From positions 3,596,001-3,660,000 of the forward strand of contig OZ257155.1 in NCBI GenBank assembly GCA_965279355.1: a stretch of DNA of 64,000 nucleotides, read 5' to 3'. The stretch is from G965279355 sp965279355. Lineage in GTDB: Bacteria; Pseudomonadota; Alphaproteobacteria; CACIAM-22H2. Position numbers and translations under genes: made by a program. The notes below the pieces were generated by a model that searched no databases, was not told the DNA's origin, and worked only from the letters and a program-made list of their open reading frames with translations. This document shows positions 1 to 8,502 of this stretch, piece after piece. The number at the start of each line of letters is the position of its first letter. The first letter of the stretch is position 1.

Positions 1-1283
1 ACGATGCACGCCTGCTGGCCGCGCGCGGCGCTGAAGAGGCGTTCCGGAGCGTGCAGCGGATCGGCGCTGACCCGGTGCTGCCGCCGCTGTCCGCCTTTCC
101 TGATCCGCTGGTTGTCGGTGCCGTCAGCGCGATGATGCAGGGGGACGCCCTTGCAACGGTGCAGCGCACGGCGACGTTCCGGCGCGACGGCCATGTCTAT
201 CTTGCGGCGCTGGCGCCGGTCAGGATCGCCGACCTGCCATGGTTCGTCGCGACCTATGTTCCGCAGCGGGATTTTTTCGGATGGTTCGAGGATCTCCAGT
301 CGCATGCGGCGCTCGCCGCGCTTGTCGTGGCGTTGCTGGCAACGGTGCTTGCGCTGCTCTTCAGCCGGTGGCTGACGGCGTCGCTATCCCGCATCGAGGA
401 TCGTGCCCGCGCCGCCGCGACCCCTGAAGGACCAGCTCCGCCGTCGAGCAGTCTCAGGGAATTCCGGACGATCGAGACGGCGATTCTCGATGCCTTCAAC
501 GAACGCCGGAAGGCGGAAAAGACGGCGCTGGTGGCGCTGGAAATGTCGGCGCATGCCAACCAGGCGAAGATCGATTTCCTGGCGCATATGAACCATGAAC
601 TCCGCACGCCGCTGAACGCCATTCTGGGCTTTCTCCAGCTTCTGCAGATGCAGCTCGCCGGCAGTCTCGGCGCGCGCGAGCAGAGCTACCTGCACGACAT
701 CGACGTGGCGGCACATCATCTTTCCGATGTGATTGCGGCGGTCATCGATATTGCCGCGGCGGAGGACGGTCGACTGACGCTCAATGAGAGCGCGGTTCGC
801 GTGACGGATACGCTCGCGGCAGTCTGCGGCATTCTCGCGCGGTCCATCGAGGACAAGCATCTGGTCCTGAGTGTCGAGGCCGATCCTGCGCTGCGCCTGC
901 GGGCCGATCCGGTCAAGCTTCGGCAGATCGTCCTGAATCTGCTCTCCAACGCGGTCACATATTCCGGCGACGGCGGCACCGTCGTGATTCGCGCCTCTGT
1001 GGAAACACACTATGTCTCGCTGTCGGTTCAGGATAGCGGGTCCGGCATGACCGCCGAGGAGACGCGACGCGCCCTCGAGCCGTTCTCACGGATCGCGGCA
1101 AATCCCTATGTTGCGGGAAGCGGCGGGCTTGGCCTCGGGCTCACGATCGCGCGGCTCCTGGCGGAACTTCACGGGGGGACGATCGCGCTGACCAGCAAGC
1201 CCGGTGTCGGAACGACGGCCAGCGTCCGCCTGCCGCTCGAACGGTTGCATGTCACCGACCCGGCCGGCGTGGAACCCGCCTGA
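1..1283 (+). CDS. Membrane sensor histidine kinase (5' end outside window)
   Basis: The reading frame is open to the left edge, so the N-terminal part of the sensor is missing. What remains, counted from a GTG at 51, is the end of an extracytoplasmic sensor (Cache-like by its YVPQRDFF ending, inferred), one membrane segment at about residues 86-108, a linker and a complete kinase core. The H-box HMNHELRTP carries the phospho-accepting His182. The N-box (DPVKLRQIVLNLLSNA), the G1 motif (DSGSGM) and the G2 motif (GGLGLGLTIA) follow, and the protein ends with no receiver domain. It should autophosphorylate in response to an external signal. No response regulator lies in the window, so partner and signal are unknown. 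Confidence 0.9.
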   Translation, partial: DARLLAARGAEEAFRSVQRIGADPVLPPLSAFPDPLVVGAVSAMMQGDALATVQRTATFRRDGHVYLAALAPVRIADLPWFVATYVPQRDFFGWFEDLQSHAALAALVVALLATVLALLFSRWLTASLSRIEDRARAAATPEGPAPPSSSLREFRTIETAILDAFNERRKAEKTALVALEMSAHANQAKIDFLAHMNHELRTPLNAILGFLQLLQMQLAGSLGAREQSYLHDIDVAAHHLSDVIAAVIDIAAAEDGRLTLNESAVRVTDTLAAVCGILARSIEDKHLVLSVEADPALRLRADPVKLRQIVLNLLSNAVTYSGDGGTVVIRASVETHYVSLSVQDSGSGMTAEETRRALEPFSRIAANPYVAGSGGLGLGLTIARLLAELHGGTIALTSKPGVGTTASVRLPLERLHVTDPAGVEPA

Positions 1284-1318
1284 CAGCGCGTGTTCTGGTT
1301 AAACGAGTTTTTCTATCC

Positions 1319-1389
1319 GTCACCCCGCGCTTGACGCGGGGTTCATCGTGCCGATTGAGCCATGGGCCCCGCATCAAGTGCGGGGTGAC
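1319..1389. repeat. Family A palindromic intergenic repeat, copy 1
   Basis: The element begins with GTCACCCCGC and ends with GCGGGGTGAC. A second inner pair of GC-rich arms (CTTGA-CGCGGGG and CCCCGCATCAAG) surrounds a short GCCCATGG-like centre. It lies between the histidine kinase stop and the stop of the leftward dioxygenase gene, so its hairpin could end transcription from both sides. Related copies are at 12023-12150 and 13594-13664. Confidence 0.8.
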
Positions 1390-1400
1390 AGAAAGAGGCG

Positions 1401-2345
1401 TCAGTCGAGATTGCCCGCTTCGCCGATCAGGCAGCGCCAGATGTGGCGGGTGTGCTTCTTGCGGTCGTAGTCGGTGGCGCTGTGGAACAGGCCGCGATTG
1501 TCCCAGATCAGCAGGTCGTTCTTGCGCCACTGGTGCAGGTAGCGGAACTGCGTCGAGGTCGCGTAGGCGCTAAGGTCATCGATCAGCTTGATGCCCTCTT
1601 CCTCGGGCATGCCGACGACGCCGGCGCAGCCGGTTGAGGAGAAGTGCAGCCACTTCCGCCCGTTATAGGGATTGGTGTCGCAGACCGGCATCGGCACCTT
1701 CTCCGCCGCGAAGGCTTCCTGTGCCTCGGTCAGCGGCACGTCGTAGGGATGATCGTCGATGCCCTTGGCCGCCAGCATCTTGAGCCGCTTGCGGTATAGG
1801 TAGCCGTAGGAGTAGAGGCTGGTGAGCGTCTCGAGATAGGCGCGGCGCTCCGGCGGCAGCGATTCATACGCGCCGTACATGCTGACGAATCCGGTATGGC
1901 CGCCTTCGCTTGGCACTTCCAGGCCGTAGAGGGCGGTATGCGAGGTGATGAGGCCTGGGCTCATCAGATCCGTGTGCCAGCCGAGCCCTTCATAGGCATT
2001 GCCCATCGCCTTGCCTTCGTCATCCTTCTTGTTGGTCAGGACGTAGATCTCCGGCGCTTCGGGCAGGCGGAACTGTTTGAGGATGTGGCGTTGCGGTTCG
2101 CCGAACAGTCCGGCGAAGCGCACCATGTCCTGCGGCGCCAGATCCTGATCGCGGAACACCAGCAGCTGACAGTCGCGCAGGTAATCCTTGATCGTCTCCG
2201 TATGCGCGTCGGTCAGCGTGCGGACATCAAAGCCCTTCACCTCGGCGCCCAGCACCTGCGACAGCGGCTCGGGCGAGAAGGGCAGGCTGGCGGTCAGCTT
2301 GGCTTTCGCCTGGATGGCCATCGGCGCGGTGGAGATCGCAGTCAT
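1401..2345 (-). CDS. TauD/TfdA-family Fe(II)/2-oxoglutarate dioxygenase
   Basis: The protein is 314 residues long and has the family fold signature. The iron ligands HxD are His124 and Asp126 in GWHTDLMS, the distal ligand is His288 in GLFHSATDYD, and Arg300/304 in HTRHIWR can bind 2-oxoglutarate. Enzymes of this family hydroxylate small sulfonates, aryloxyacids or other carboxylates in the cytoplasm; the substrate here is unknown. I chose the ATG at 2345 because GGGAG lies five bases upstream; an ATG twelve bases earlier lacks a Shine-Dalgarno sequence. It is the last gene of a leftward series that includes an AMDase-like enzyme and a ThDP enzyme, but repeat B1 separates it from them. Confidence 0.88.
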   Translation of the reverse strand: MTAISTAPMAIQAKAKLTASLPFSPEPLSQVLGAEVKGFDVRTLTDAHTETIKDYLRDCQLLVFRDQDLAPQDMVRFAGLFGEPQRHILKQFRLPEAPEIYVLTNKKDDEGKAMGNAYEGLGWHTDLMSPGLITSHTALYGLEVPSEGGHTGFVSMYGAYESLPPERRAYLETLTSLYSYGYLYRKRLKMLAAKGIDDHPYDVPLTEAQEAFAAEKVPMPVCDTNPYNGRKWLHFSSTGCAGVVGMPEEEGIKLIDDLSAYATSTQFRYLHQWRKNDLLIWDNRGLFHSATDYDRKKHTRHIWRCLIGEAGNLD

Positions 2346-2540
2346 GTCGGCTCCCATCGTTTTGTCCGTCGTGATGGACAAAAAGATGCAAGCGGAGGGC
2401 CACGTGAAACCGCTGAAATCGCGCGGATTTCCGCGGGGCCACGACAACGGTCGCCATGCTGGCAGGCAATCCCTGTCCGGTGCTTAGGCAGCGTGGCGGG
2501 ATGTTCTGTTTTTGCGGTGGCGGCGTTCTCAATCCCCACT

Positions 2541-2650
2541 GTCATCCCAGCGAAAGCTGGGACCCAGCCGTTGGGTGTCAGCCAGAAGAACGTTCCGGCG
2601 TCACTGCGTAGAAATTGCACCACCTGGGTCCCAGCTTTCGCTGGGATGAC
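2541..2650. repeat. Family B long-hairpin repeat, copy 1
   Basis: Two arms of about 27 bases, GTCATCCCAGCGAAAGCTGG... and its reverse complement ...CCAGCTTTCGCTGGGATGAC, flank a roughly 55-base centre. Each arm also contains its own small stem (CCAGCGAAAGCTGG). The centre shares the stretch GAACGTTCCGGCGTC with copies 2 and 3 in slightly changed form. It fills most of the 333-base gap 2346-2678 upstream of the TauD-like gene. No gene is visible in that gap. Confidence 0.85.
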
Positions 2651-2678
2651 GGGAAGTGTGTTGCGTCAGATGCGGGCG

Positions 2679-3422
2679 TCAGGCGTGAGCCGGCGCCTTG
2701 CTCTCGGCGAGCATGCGGCCGTAGCCGTCGAGCTTGCCGGTTTCGCCGGTGAGCCGCACCGCGGTCCAGAAGGCGGACTGGGTCGAGGTGACGACGGGAA
2801 TTCCGTGCTTCGTCTCGATCGGTCTGGCGCAGCCCAGCGTGTTGAGGCCGCCGCAGGAGATCAGCACGCCATCGGCTTTTCTCGCCTTGTCGATGGCGGC
2901 GTCGGCCAGCACCAGGATGTCGTCCTGCGTCTTGCTCTGCGCGCCGCCCTGGCCGCCGAAGCTGGTGATGCCGAAGCTTTCCACCGACAGCACGTCGAAA
3001 TCGTTCTCGCGCAGGAACCCGGCCAGCGCCTCGTTCACCACATCGGAATAGGCGGTGGCGAGGGCCACGCGGTTGACGCCGACCGCGCGCAGCCCGTCGA
3101 CGACGGCCTGGCTCATGGACGACACCGGCAGGCCGGTGACCTTGCGGGCCTGATCCACCAGATCGTCATGGAATTTCTTGCCGCGATAGAAGGTGAGCGA
3201 CGTGCCCATCAGCATCACCGCCTCGACATTCTGCTTCGCGAGATATTCGGCGCCGGGGATGATCTTGCCGACCGCGTCGTCATAACCCTTGGGCGTCATC
3301 GAGGTGACGCCGGTGCCACGCGGCACGAAGTCGATCCCCGGATACATCACCGGCCCTTCGGGCGGCACCTTGTCTTCGGCATAGGGAACGACGAGGCCGA
3401 TGCGGTGCTTGGTGCTGGTCAT
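2679..3422 (-). CDS. Arylmalonate decarboxylase-like Asp/Glu racemase-superfamily enzyme
   Basis: The 247-residue protein follows bacterial arylmalonate decarboxylase along its whole length. The dioxyanion-hole motif is MGTSLTFYRG (Gly73-Thr74-Ser75), a Tyr lies in LATAYSDVVNE, and the proton-donating cysteine is Cys190 in ISCGGLNTL. Family racemases use two cysteines; here the first position is Gly, as in AMDase, which points to decarboxylation or one-sided proton transfer rather than racemisation. Maleate isomerases are a less likely alternative. The start at 3422 has GGGAG nine bases upstream. It lies downstream of the ThDP enzyme on the same strand. Substrate is not shown; a malonate-type diacid is an inference. 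Confidence 0.8.
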   Translation of the reverse strand: MTSTKHRIGLVVPYAEDKVPPEGPVMYPGIDFVPRGTGVTSMTPKGYDDAVGKIIPGAEYLAKQNVEAVMLMGTSLTFYRGKKFHDDLVDQARKVTGLPVSSMSQAVVDGLRAVGVNRVALATAYSDVVNEALAGFLRENDFDVLSVESFGITSFGGQGGAQSKTQDDILVLADAAIDKARKADGVLISCGGLNTLGCARPIETKHGIPVVTSTQSAFWTAVRLTGETGKLDGYGRMLAESKAPAHA

Positions 3423-3509
3423 GAGGGCGGGCTCCCGAAGGTTTTGTTTCGAGCGGAGTTTAGCCCGAACCACCCCTGCTTCGTCACCCTCGAAGCGAAT
3501 CTCGTGCCT

Positions 3510-5270
3510 TTAGGTCTTGGTGCGCTCGCCGCTGACCGGAGGATGTACCGGCGGGGTGCGGGTCAGCGCGTCGAAGCCGTAGCGGTTCATCGCGCCGAAG
3601 GCGGGCATGGCCGGGTGCGGGACGAAACGGGTTTTGCAGTCGATGACCGACGGTAGACCGGAGGCGATGGCCCGCTGCAAAGCGGGTGCGATCTCGTCCG
3701 GGCTCGACACGGTTTCGCCGACGCAGCCGAATCCTTTCGCGATGGCAGCGTAGTCGGTGTCCTCCAGCCCGGTTGCGAGCTCGAAGTCGTATTGCATGCG
3801 CTGGCCCGCGCGGATGATGCCCCACGACGCGTTGTTATGAATCACCGTAACGACCGGGAGTTTCAGCCGTCGCGCCGTGTCGAGTTCCTGCAGCGTGAAC
3901 CCGAAGGCGCCATCACCGGTAATGTTGACGATGGGTTTGCCGGGATGCTGGAGCTGCAGCGACAACGCATAAGGCAGACCGAAGCCAAGCTGGCTCATTC
4001 CAGGGTCGTGAAACCGCGTGCGGGCGTCGGAAACCGGCGTCAGGTCGTTGCTCCAGAACGTCGTATGCCCGCCGTCATAGACGGCGATCGCATCCTTCGG
4101 CAGCGCCTGCGCGATCGCCCGTCCCAAAGCTGCGGGATGCATGACGGGGGAGGAGCGGTCGGCCACCATCGTCTCGAGTTTCTTTTCGTACTCCGCGCGC
4201 GCCTGACGCAGATCGCGCAGCCAGTCGGCCGCGACGCCCATTGGCGGTTCGGCGGTGAGACCGCTCAGCAGATCGTCGATGGTCGCCGCGACATCGGCGT
4301 GAATCGGAACGTCATGGATTGCCGGCGCGCCCAGCGCCGACGGATCGATATTGATGTTGATCAGATGATGATGCCGGCGGGCGAGCGGGCCTTGATCGTC
4401 CCACATCCAGGACGAGAAGCGGCAGCCGGCGGCGAGTATCACGTCGGCCTCGGCGAACGCTTTCTGGATCGCGGCCCCGCCGATGAGGCCGCCATGTCCG
4501 ATAAAGAACGGGCTGTCGGTCGCCACTGCCCCCAGCGCCATCTGCGTCGGAACGACGGGCGCGCGGAGCAGGGCCGCCAACTTGCGGATGCCAGCCTCAG
4601 CGCCGCTGGTGATGACGCCACCGCCCGCGACAATCAGCGGGCGGCTGGCGCGCCGCAGCAGATCGGCCGCAGCACTCACCGCGCGCTCGGCGGGGCGGGG
4701 TTTGTCGATGGCTCGATAACGCGCGGGCAGCAGATCGAACTCGTCATCCGCGAAATCGCAGGACGCGGCGAGAACGTCCTGGGGAATGTCGAGATGCACG
4801 GGACCCGGACGGCCGCTCAGTGCTTCGCGAAACGCGCGGCGCGCCAGTTCGGGAATGCGGCGCGGATCGTGAATCGCCGCGTTCCATTTGGTCAGCGGCT
4901 TGAGCACGGCCAGCACGTCCAGGTCCATGAACATGCCGCTATGCGGATAGGAGGCGGCCCGATGCTGGTTGGTGGTGATCAGCAGCATCGCCAGGTTGTT
5001 GTTGAAGGCGATGCCGGCGCCTGAGGCGAGATTGAGTCCGCCGGGCCCCATTTCACCGATGGCCACGGCCACGCGGCCGGAGCCGGCGAAATCGGCGGTG
5101 GCCATGATTGCGCCGGACGCTTCGTGGCGCACGCCGACAAATCGCAGGCGCGAGTCCTGATGAATGGCGTGCAGCAGCGGCGCCAGCTTGCCGCCGACCA
5201 CACCAAACACGAACTTCACCTGCTCGGCCGCAAGTACCCGCACCAGTGCCTGGGCGCCGGTCAGTTTCAT
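3510..5270 (-). CDS. Thiamine-diphosphate-dependent enzyme (acetolactate synthase/benzoylformate decarboxylase superfamily)
   Basis: This 586-residue protein has the three-domain layout of the family: an N-terminal PYR domain with catalytic Glu50 in RHEASGA, a central domain, and a C-terminal PP domain with the ThDP/Mg motif GDGAFGF starting at residue 452 and the paired Asn near 479-480. Members decarboxylate 2-oxoacids or join two carbonyl compounds. No small regulatory subunit (IlvH-type) is nearby, so a catabolic decarboxylase or lyase is more likely than branched-chain biosynthesis. It sits 39 bases after a Bug receptor and upstream of the AMDase-like gene on the same strand, which suggests one transcript. 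The substrate cannot be told from sequence. Confidence 0.85.
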   Translation of the reverse strand: MKLTGAQALVRVLAAEQVKFVFGVVGGKLAPLLHAIHQDSRLRFVGVRHEASGAIMATADFAGSGRVAVAIGEMGPGGLNLASGAGIAFNNNLAMLLITTNQHRAASYPHSGMFMDLDVLAVLKPLTKWNAAIHDPRRIPELARRAFREALSGRPGPVHLDIPQDVLAASCDFADDEFDLLPARYRAIDKPRPAERAVSAAADLLRRASRPLIVAGGGVITSGAEAGIRKLAALLRAPVVPTQMALGAVATDSPFFIGHGGLIGGAAIQKAFAEADVILAAGCRFSSWMWDDQGPLARRHHHLININIDPSALGAPAIHDVPIHADVAATIDDLLSGLTAEPPMGVAADWLRDLRQARAEYEKKLETMVADRSSPVMHPAALGRAIAQALPKDAIAVYDGGHTTFWSNDLTPVSDARTRFHDPGMSQLGFGLPYALSLQLQHPGKPIVNITGDGAFGFTLQELDTARRLKLPVVTVIHNNASWGIIRAGQRMQYDFELATGLEDTDYAAIAKGFGCVGETVSSPDEIAPALQRAIASGLPSVIDCKTRFVPHPAMPAFGAMNRYGFDALTRTPPVHPPVSGERTKT

Positions 5271-5309
5271 GTGTGTAAGGGTCCGGTCATGGCGGCAGCT
5301 TGCCGCATA

Positions 5310-6305
5310 TCAGCTGTCCTCGGCAACGAACCCGGTTTCCTTCACCAGCGGCTGCCAGCGGTCATAGTCGGCCTTGAACGTCCGGGCGAATTCCTCGGGC
5401 GTGGTGCCGTGCGGTACAAGCGCGTAGCCTTTGAGGCTCTCGATCATGGCGGGATCCTGCAGTCCCTCGCGCGCGATGGCATTCAGGCGCTGTACCACAT
5501 CCATCGGCGTGCCGGCGGGCAGGAACCAGCCCAGCCATTCCTGCAGCGCGATGTCCTTGAAGCCGGACTCGACCATGGTCGGCGCTTCGGGAATGAACGG
5601 CGAGCGCTGCGCGCCGGTCGTTGCCAAGGTGCGCAGCTTGCCGGACCGCACATGTGGCAGCACTTCACCCAGCACGTTGAAGCTGACCGGCACCTGCCCG
5701 GCCAGCAGATCTTGCAGCAGCGGCGCGCCGCCGCGATAACCGACGACGTTGAAATCGATGCCCGCCGCGCGCTGCAGCATCATTCCGCCGAAATGCAGCG
5801 CCGAGCCGATCGCAGGCACGCCGTAGAGCGACTGCTTGGGATTGGCCTTCGCCCATTTCAGGAACTCGTCGACCGTCTTGATATTCTCCGGCAGGCCGGG
5901 GCCCGCCGTGAAGGAAAAGACATAGCTGGTCAGCGAGGTGACCGGGATGAAGTCCTTCACTGGATCGTAGGTGAGGGACTTATAGGTGTGCGGATAGAGC
6001 GTCATGACCGAGGACGGGATCTGCAGGATGGTCATCCCGTCGGGCTTCGCGCGCTTGACGTATTCCGCGGCGATACGGCCGCCGGCTCCAACCCGGCTGT
6101 CGACGCCAGCGCTCGCCGCATAACGGCCGCGCATTCTTTCGCTCAGGGGACGCGACAGCATGTCGCCCATGCCGCCCGGCGGAAAGCCGGAGACAATGAA
6201 GGCATTGCCGGTGGCCTGTGCCAGGGCCTTGCTGAAGTTACCGAACGAAAAGGCTGCCGACGCCGCGGCGCCACCAGCCATGATCTGCCGTCGAGACAGT
6301 GCCAT
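5310..6305 (-). CDS. Bug-family substrate-binding protein with Tat-type signal
   Basis: A periplasmic receptor of the tripartite tricarboxylate transporter (Bug/TctC) family, 331 residues. The N-terminus carries the twin-arginine pattern SRRQIM followed by an Ala/Gly-rich hydrophobic stretch and a possible cut near SKALAQA. Family features include FPPGGMGD, the VGAGGRIAAEYV segment and the LTYDPVKDF motif. Such receptors bind carboxylates or other small organic acids. No TctA or TctB membrane subunit is in the window, which is common for this family. It follows a second Bug gene by 45 bases and precedes the ThDP enzyme. Confidence 0.9.
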   Translation of the reverse strand: MALSRRQIMAGGAAASAAFSFGNFSKALAQATGNAFIVSGFPPGGMGDMLSRPLSERMRGRYAASAGVDSRVGAGGRIAAEYVKRAKPDGMTILQIPSSVMTLYPHTYKSLTYDPVKDFIPVTSLTSYVFSFTAGPGLPENIKTVDEFLKWAKANPKQSLYGVPAIGSALHFGGMMLQRAAGIDFNVVGYRGGAPLLQDLLAGQVPVSFNVLGEVLPHVRSGKLRTLATTGAQRSPFIPEAPTMVESGFKDIALQEWLGWFLPAGTPMDVVQRLNAIAREGLQDPAMIESLKGYALVPHGTTPEEFARTFKADYDRWQPLVKETGFVAEDS

Positions 6306-6350
6306 TCGTCCTCTCCCTGATTGCGGTTGCCCTGATTGATCGGTTTCCGG

Positions 6351-7319
6351 TTATTCCGCCTGGAGCCCGATGTCGCGCGCGACCTTGCCCCAGGTCTCGT
6401 ACTGCGAGCGGATATATTGGCCGGTGGTTTCCGGCGTGCCGGCGCCGTCGGTGAAGAAGCCAAGATTGGCGATGCGCTCGTTCGGTTCCTTCAGGATCTT
6501 GTCGAGTTCCTGGTTGAGCCGGTCGACCATCGGCCGCGGTGTGCCGGTCGGTGCCACCATCGCGATCCAGCCGATCAGCTCGAAGCCGGGAAAGGTCCGG
6601 GCGACCGGCGGCACCGTCTCGTGGCGCGGCATCGGCGCAGCGGAACTGACGGCCAGCGCCTTGAGCTGGCCGGAGGTGATCAGCGGTACCGCCGTTGCGG
6701 TCGGCAGGCTGATCAGTTGCACGCGCCCGGCGATGACGTCCTGCACGCCCTGGCCGATCGTCACATAGGAGACTTCCGTGATCTTGGCGCCGGCCAGCTT
6801 GTTGAGCCATGACGCGAGGATGCCGGTAAAATTACGCGGGCCTTCGGTGGCGATGGCGAGGGTTCCAGGCTGTGCTTTCTCCAGCGCGAACAGCTCAGTG
6901 AGGTTTGTCGCCTTCACACCGGGATTGGCCAGAACGAAGAACGGGTTCTTGGCGATCATCGCCACCGGCTGGAAATCCTTGATCGGATCGTAGGGCAGCG
7001 TCTTGTATGTGTAGGGATTGGTGGCCAGCGCCGCGGCGGTGGCGAAGAAGAACGTGTAGCCATCGGGCGCCGAGCGCGCGGCGATCTCAGATCCCACGAT
7101 GTTGCCGGAGCCGGGACGGTTGTCGATGACCAGCGGCTGGCCGAGGGCCGGCCCCAGTCGTTCCGAAAGCAGACGGGCCAGGACATCGGGCGTACTGCCG
7201 CCGGCCTGCGAGACGATGATCTTGACGGGTTTGGTCGGCCAAGCCTGCGCCCAGGCCGGAGAGGCGATGATGTTGCCGGCCAGAAACGACATGACCAGAG
7301 CAAGAAACGCCCGCACCAT
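6351..7319 (-). CDS. Bug-family tripartite tricarboxylate transporter receptor
   Basis: A 322-residue periplasmic binding protein. The first 24 residues form a Sec signal peptide ending ASPAWA, with a cut before QAWPTKPVK. The rest is typical of the family: KIIVSQAGGSTPDVLARLL, VIDNRPGSGNIVGSE and TLPYDPIKDFQPV. It is the first gene of the leftward set after the LysR regulator. A CATAA-N7-TTATG dyad lies 100 bases upstream of its start, a sensible place for control by that regulator. Two adjacent and clearly different Bug receptors suggest more than one ligand or paralogue divergence. Confidence 0.92.
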   Translation of the reverse strand: MVRAFLALVMSFLAGNIIASPAWAQAWPTKPVKIIVSQAGGSTPDVLARLLSERLGPALGQPLVIDNRPGSGNIVGSEIAARSAPDGYTFFFATAAALATNPYTYKTLPYDPIKDFQPVAMIAKNPFFVLANPGVKATNLTELFALEKAQPGTLAIATEGPRNFTGILASWLNKLAGAKITEVSYVTIGQGVQDVIAGRVQLISLPTATAVPLITSGQLKALAVSSAAPMPRHETVPPVARTFPGFELIGWIAMVAPTGTPRPMVDRLNQELDKILKEPNERIANLGFFTDGAGTPETTGQYIRSQYETWGKVARDIGLQAE

Positions 7320-7418
7320 TTCAGCCTCCCTTTACACGCCCGGTTCGTTGGATGCCGGGGAAGGCTGAAACGCTAGTCCGGTTACAGCATCAAGTCGAAT
7401 ATGGAAAAATCAGAAATT

Positions 7419-7435
7419 CATAAGCTGAGCTTATG
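7419..7435. promoter_or_regulatory. Perfect dyad CATAA-N7-TTATG, candidate LysR operator
   Basis: CATAAGCTGAGCTTATG is a perfect 8-1-8 palindrome that contains the T-N11-A pattern of LysR-type operators. It overlaps the stop codon of the LysR gene (7431-7433) and lies 100 bases ahead of the first Bug receptor gene. A second site with the same CATAA-N7-TTATG frame is at 8372-8388, at the other end of the regulator gene. That pairing is why I treat it as an operator; binding is inferred. Confidence 0.6.
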
Positions 7436-8357
7436 CCTTGCGGCGCGGCTTGCGCGTGGCCTTTGCCGCGATCCGCAGGGCCTGCAGGAAGCGCAGCGCC
7501 ACCGACGACAGCGGAACGTCGCGCCGCCGCCGGATGCCGACCAGACGCGGACGGCGGAATTCGCTGAGCGGCACCGCGCGCAGCAGCCCGGCGCGGACAT
7601 CCGCCGACGCCAGGTCATCGGACATGATGGAGAGATAGTCGGTCTGCGCCACGATGGACTTGATGGCGTTGATCGAATTTGTGCTGACGCAGTCGATCGG
7701 CAGCTGCGCGCCGGCCGCGACGAACAGCGCGTCGACCTGCCGCCGGAAGGCGCCACCGGTCTCCGGCAGCACCCACCGCGCATCGCGCAGGTCGAGCAGC
7801 GACAGTGATTCCTGGCGGCGCGCCGGATGATCCGGCCGCATGATCACCATGAACCGGTCGCGGATCAGCAATTCGTCCTCGATATCGGAGAGCGGCGGAT
7901 CGACATTCAGCGGGCCGACCATCATGTCGATCTTGCCGGCGCGCATGAGGTCGATCAGCGAATCGTCTAGGCCTTCAATGATCGAGATCGAGTAGCGGCG
8001 GCGATCCTGGCTCAGCAGCGCCAGCGCCTGCGGGATGAGGATCGCGGCACCGGCAGGCGAAGCCCCCACCGCAAGCGGACCCGATGTGTCGAGCTGGGCG
8101 AGGCGGATTTCCTCCTGCGCCTGTCCCAGCGTCGACTGCAGCGAGCGCGCCGACCGCACGAGAATTTCACCGTAGTCGGTGAGCCGGACGCCCTTGCGCT
8201 CGCGGATCAGCACGCGGACTCCGAGTTCCTTCTCCAGCACCGACATGCTGAGCGACAGCGCCGGCTGGGACACGCGCAGCGCCGTTGCCGCGCGGCTGAA
8301 CGATCCGTGCTCGGCAATCGCCAGAAGATCCGCCAGTCGCTTGGGATTCAGGGACAT
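7431..8357 (-). CDS. LysR-type transcriptional regulator
   Basis: A 308-residue regulator. Residues 1-60 form the winged helix-turn-helix (LADLLAIAEHGSFSRAATAL followed by RVSQPALSLSMSVLEKELGV) and the rest is the periplasmic-binding-protein-like effector domain, ending in a basic tail (ATRKPRRKA). It is divergent from the dioxygenase/monooxygenase arm and upstream of the receptor/ThDP arm, so it could control both. The start region is a 17-base tandem duplication, which leaves two in-phase ATG copies; the second one (8357) opens the long frame. No Shine-Dalgarno sequence precedes either. The effector is unknown, probably an acid bound by the neighbouring receptors. Confidence 0.92.
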   Translation of the reverse strand: MSLNPKRLADLLAIAEHGSFSRAATALRVSQPALSLSMSVLEKELGVRVLIRERKGVRLTDYGEILVRSARSLQSTLGQAQEEIRLAQLDTSGPLAVGASPAGAAILIPQALALLSQDRRRYSISIIEGLDDSLIDLMRAGKIDMMVGPLNVDPPLSDIEDELLIRDRFMVIMRPDHPARRQESLSLLDLRDARWVLPETGGAFRRQVDALFVAAGAQLPIDCVSTNSINAIKSIVAQTDYLSIMSDDLASADVRAGLLRAVPLSEFRRPRLVGIRRRRDVPLSSVALRFLQALRIAAKATRKPRRKA

Positions 8358-8376
8358 CAGGGATTCAGGGACATAA
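8343..8376 (-). repeat. 17-base tandem duplication creating a 5-codon leader ORF before the LysR gene
   Basis: GGGATTCAGGGACATCA is followed at once by GGGATTCAGGGACATAA, a two-unit tandem repeat with period 17. Read on the minus strand, the outer copy gives ATG-TCC-CTG-AAT-CCC-TGA from 8374, and its stop overlaps the true LysR ATG at 8357 as TGATG. Ribosomes finishing the short frame could restart on the regulator gene. The short frame repeats the first five residues of the regulator (MSLNP). Confidence 0.6.
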
Positions 8377-8388
8377 GGAAAAATTATG
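8372..8388. promoter_or_regulatory. Second CATAA-N7-TTATG site in the divergent LysR/dioxygenase promoter region
   Basis: CATAAGGAAAAATTATG has the same CATAA-N7-TTATG frame as the perfect dyad at 7419-7435. It covers the first ATG of the duplicated LysR leader and lies between the LysR gene and the rightward dioxygenase gene, where autoregulation and divergent activation would act. A weaker dyad, CGAAATATGATTATTCG, follows at 8395-8411. Regulator binding is inferred. Confidence 0.5.
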
Positions 8389-8502
8389 GAAATGCGAAAT
8401 ATGATTATTCGACACCATACGAAAACCGGGCTGAGTTGACAACGCTGGCCGCCTGCCGCGTGAGAGCGGGCGCCGACCTTGCGAGGAAGAGGGACGCCCG
8501 CG

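Noticed and set aside
1896..3656. A 586-codon plus-strand frame across the TauD-like and AMDase-like genes
   Set aside because: Shadow of genes on the other strand, and it runs through a family B repeat.
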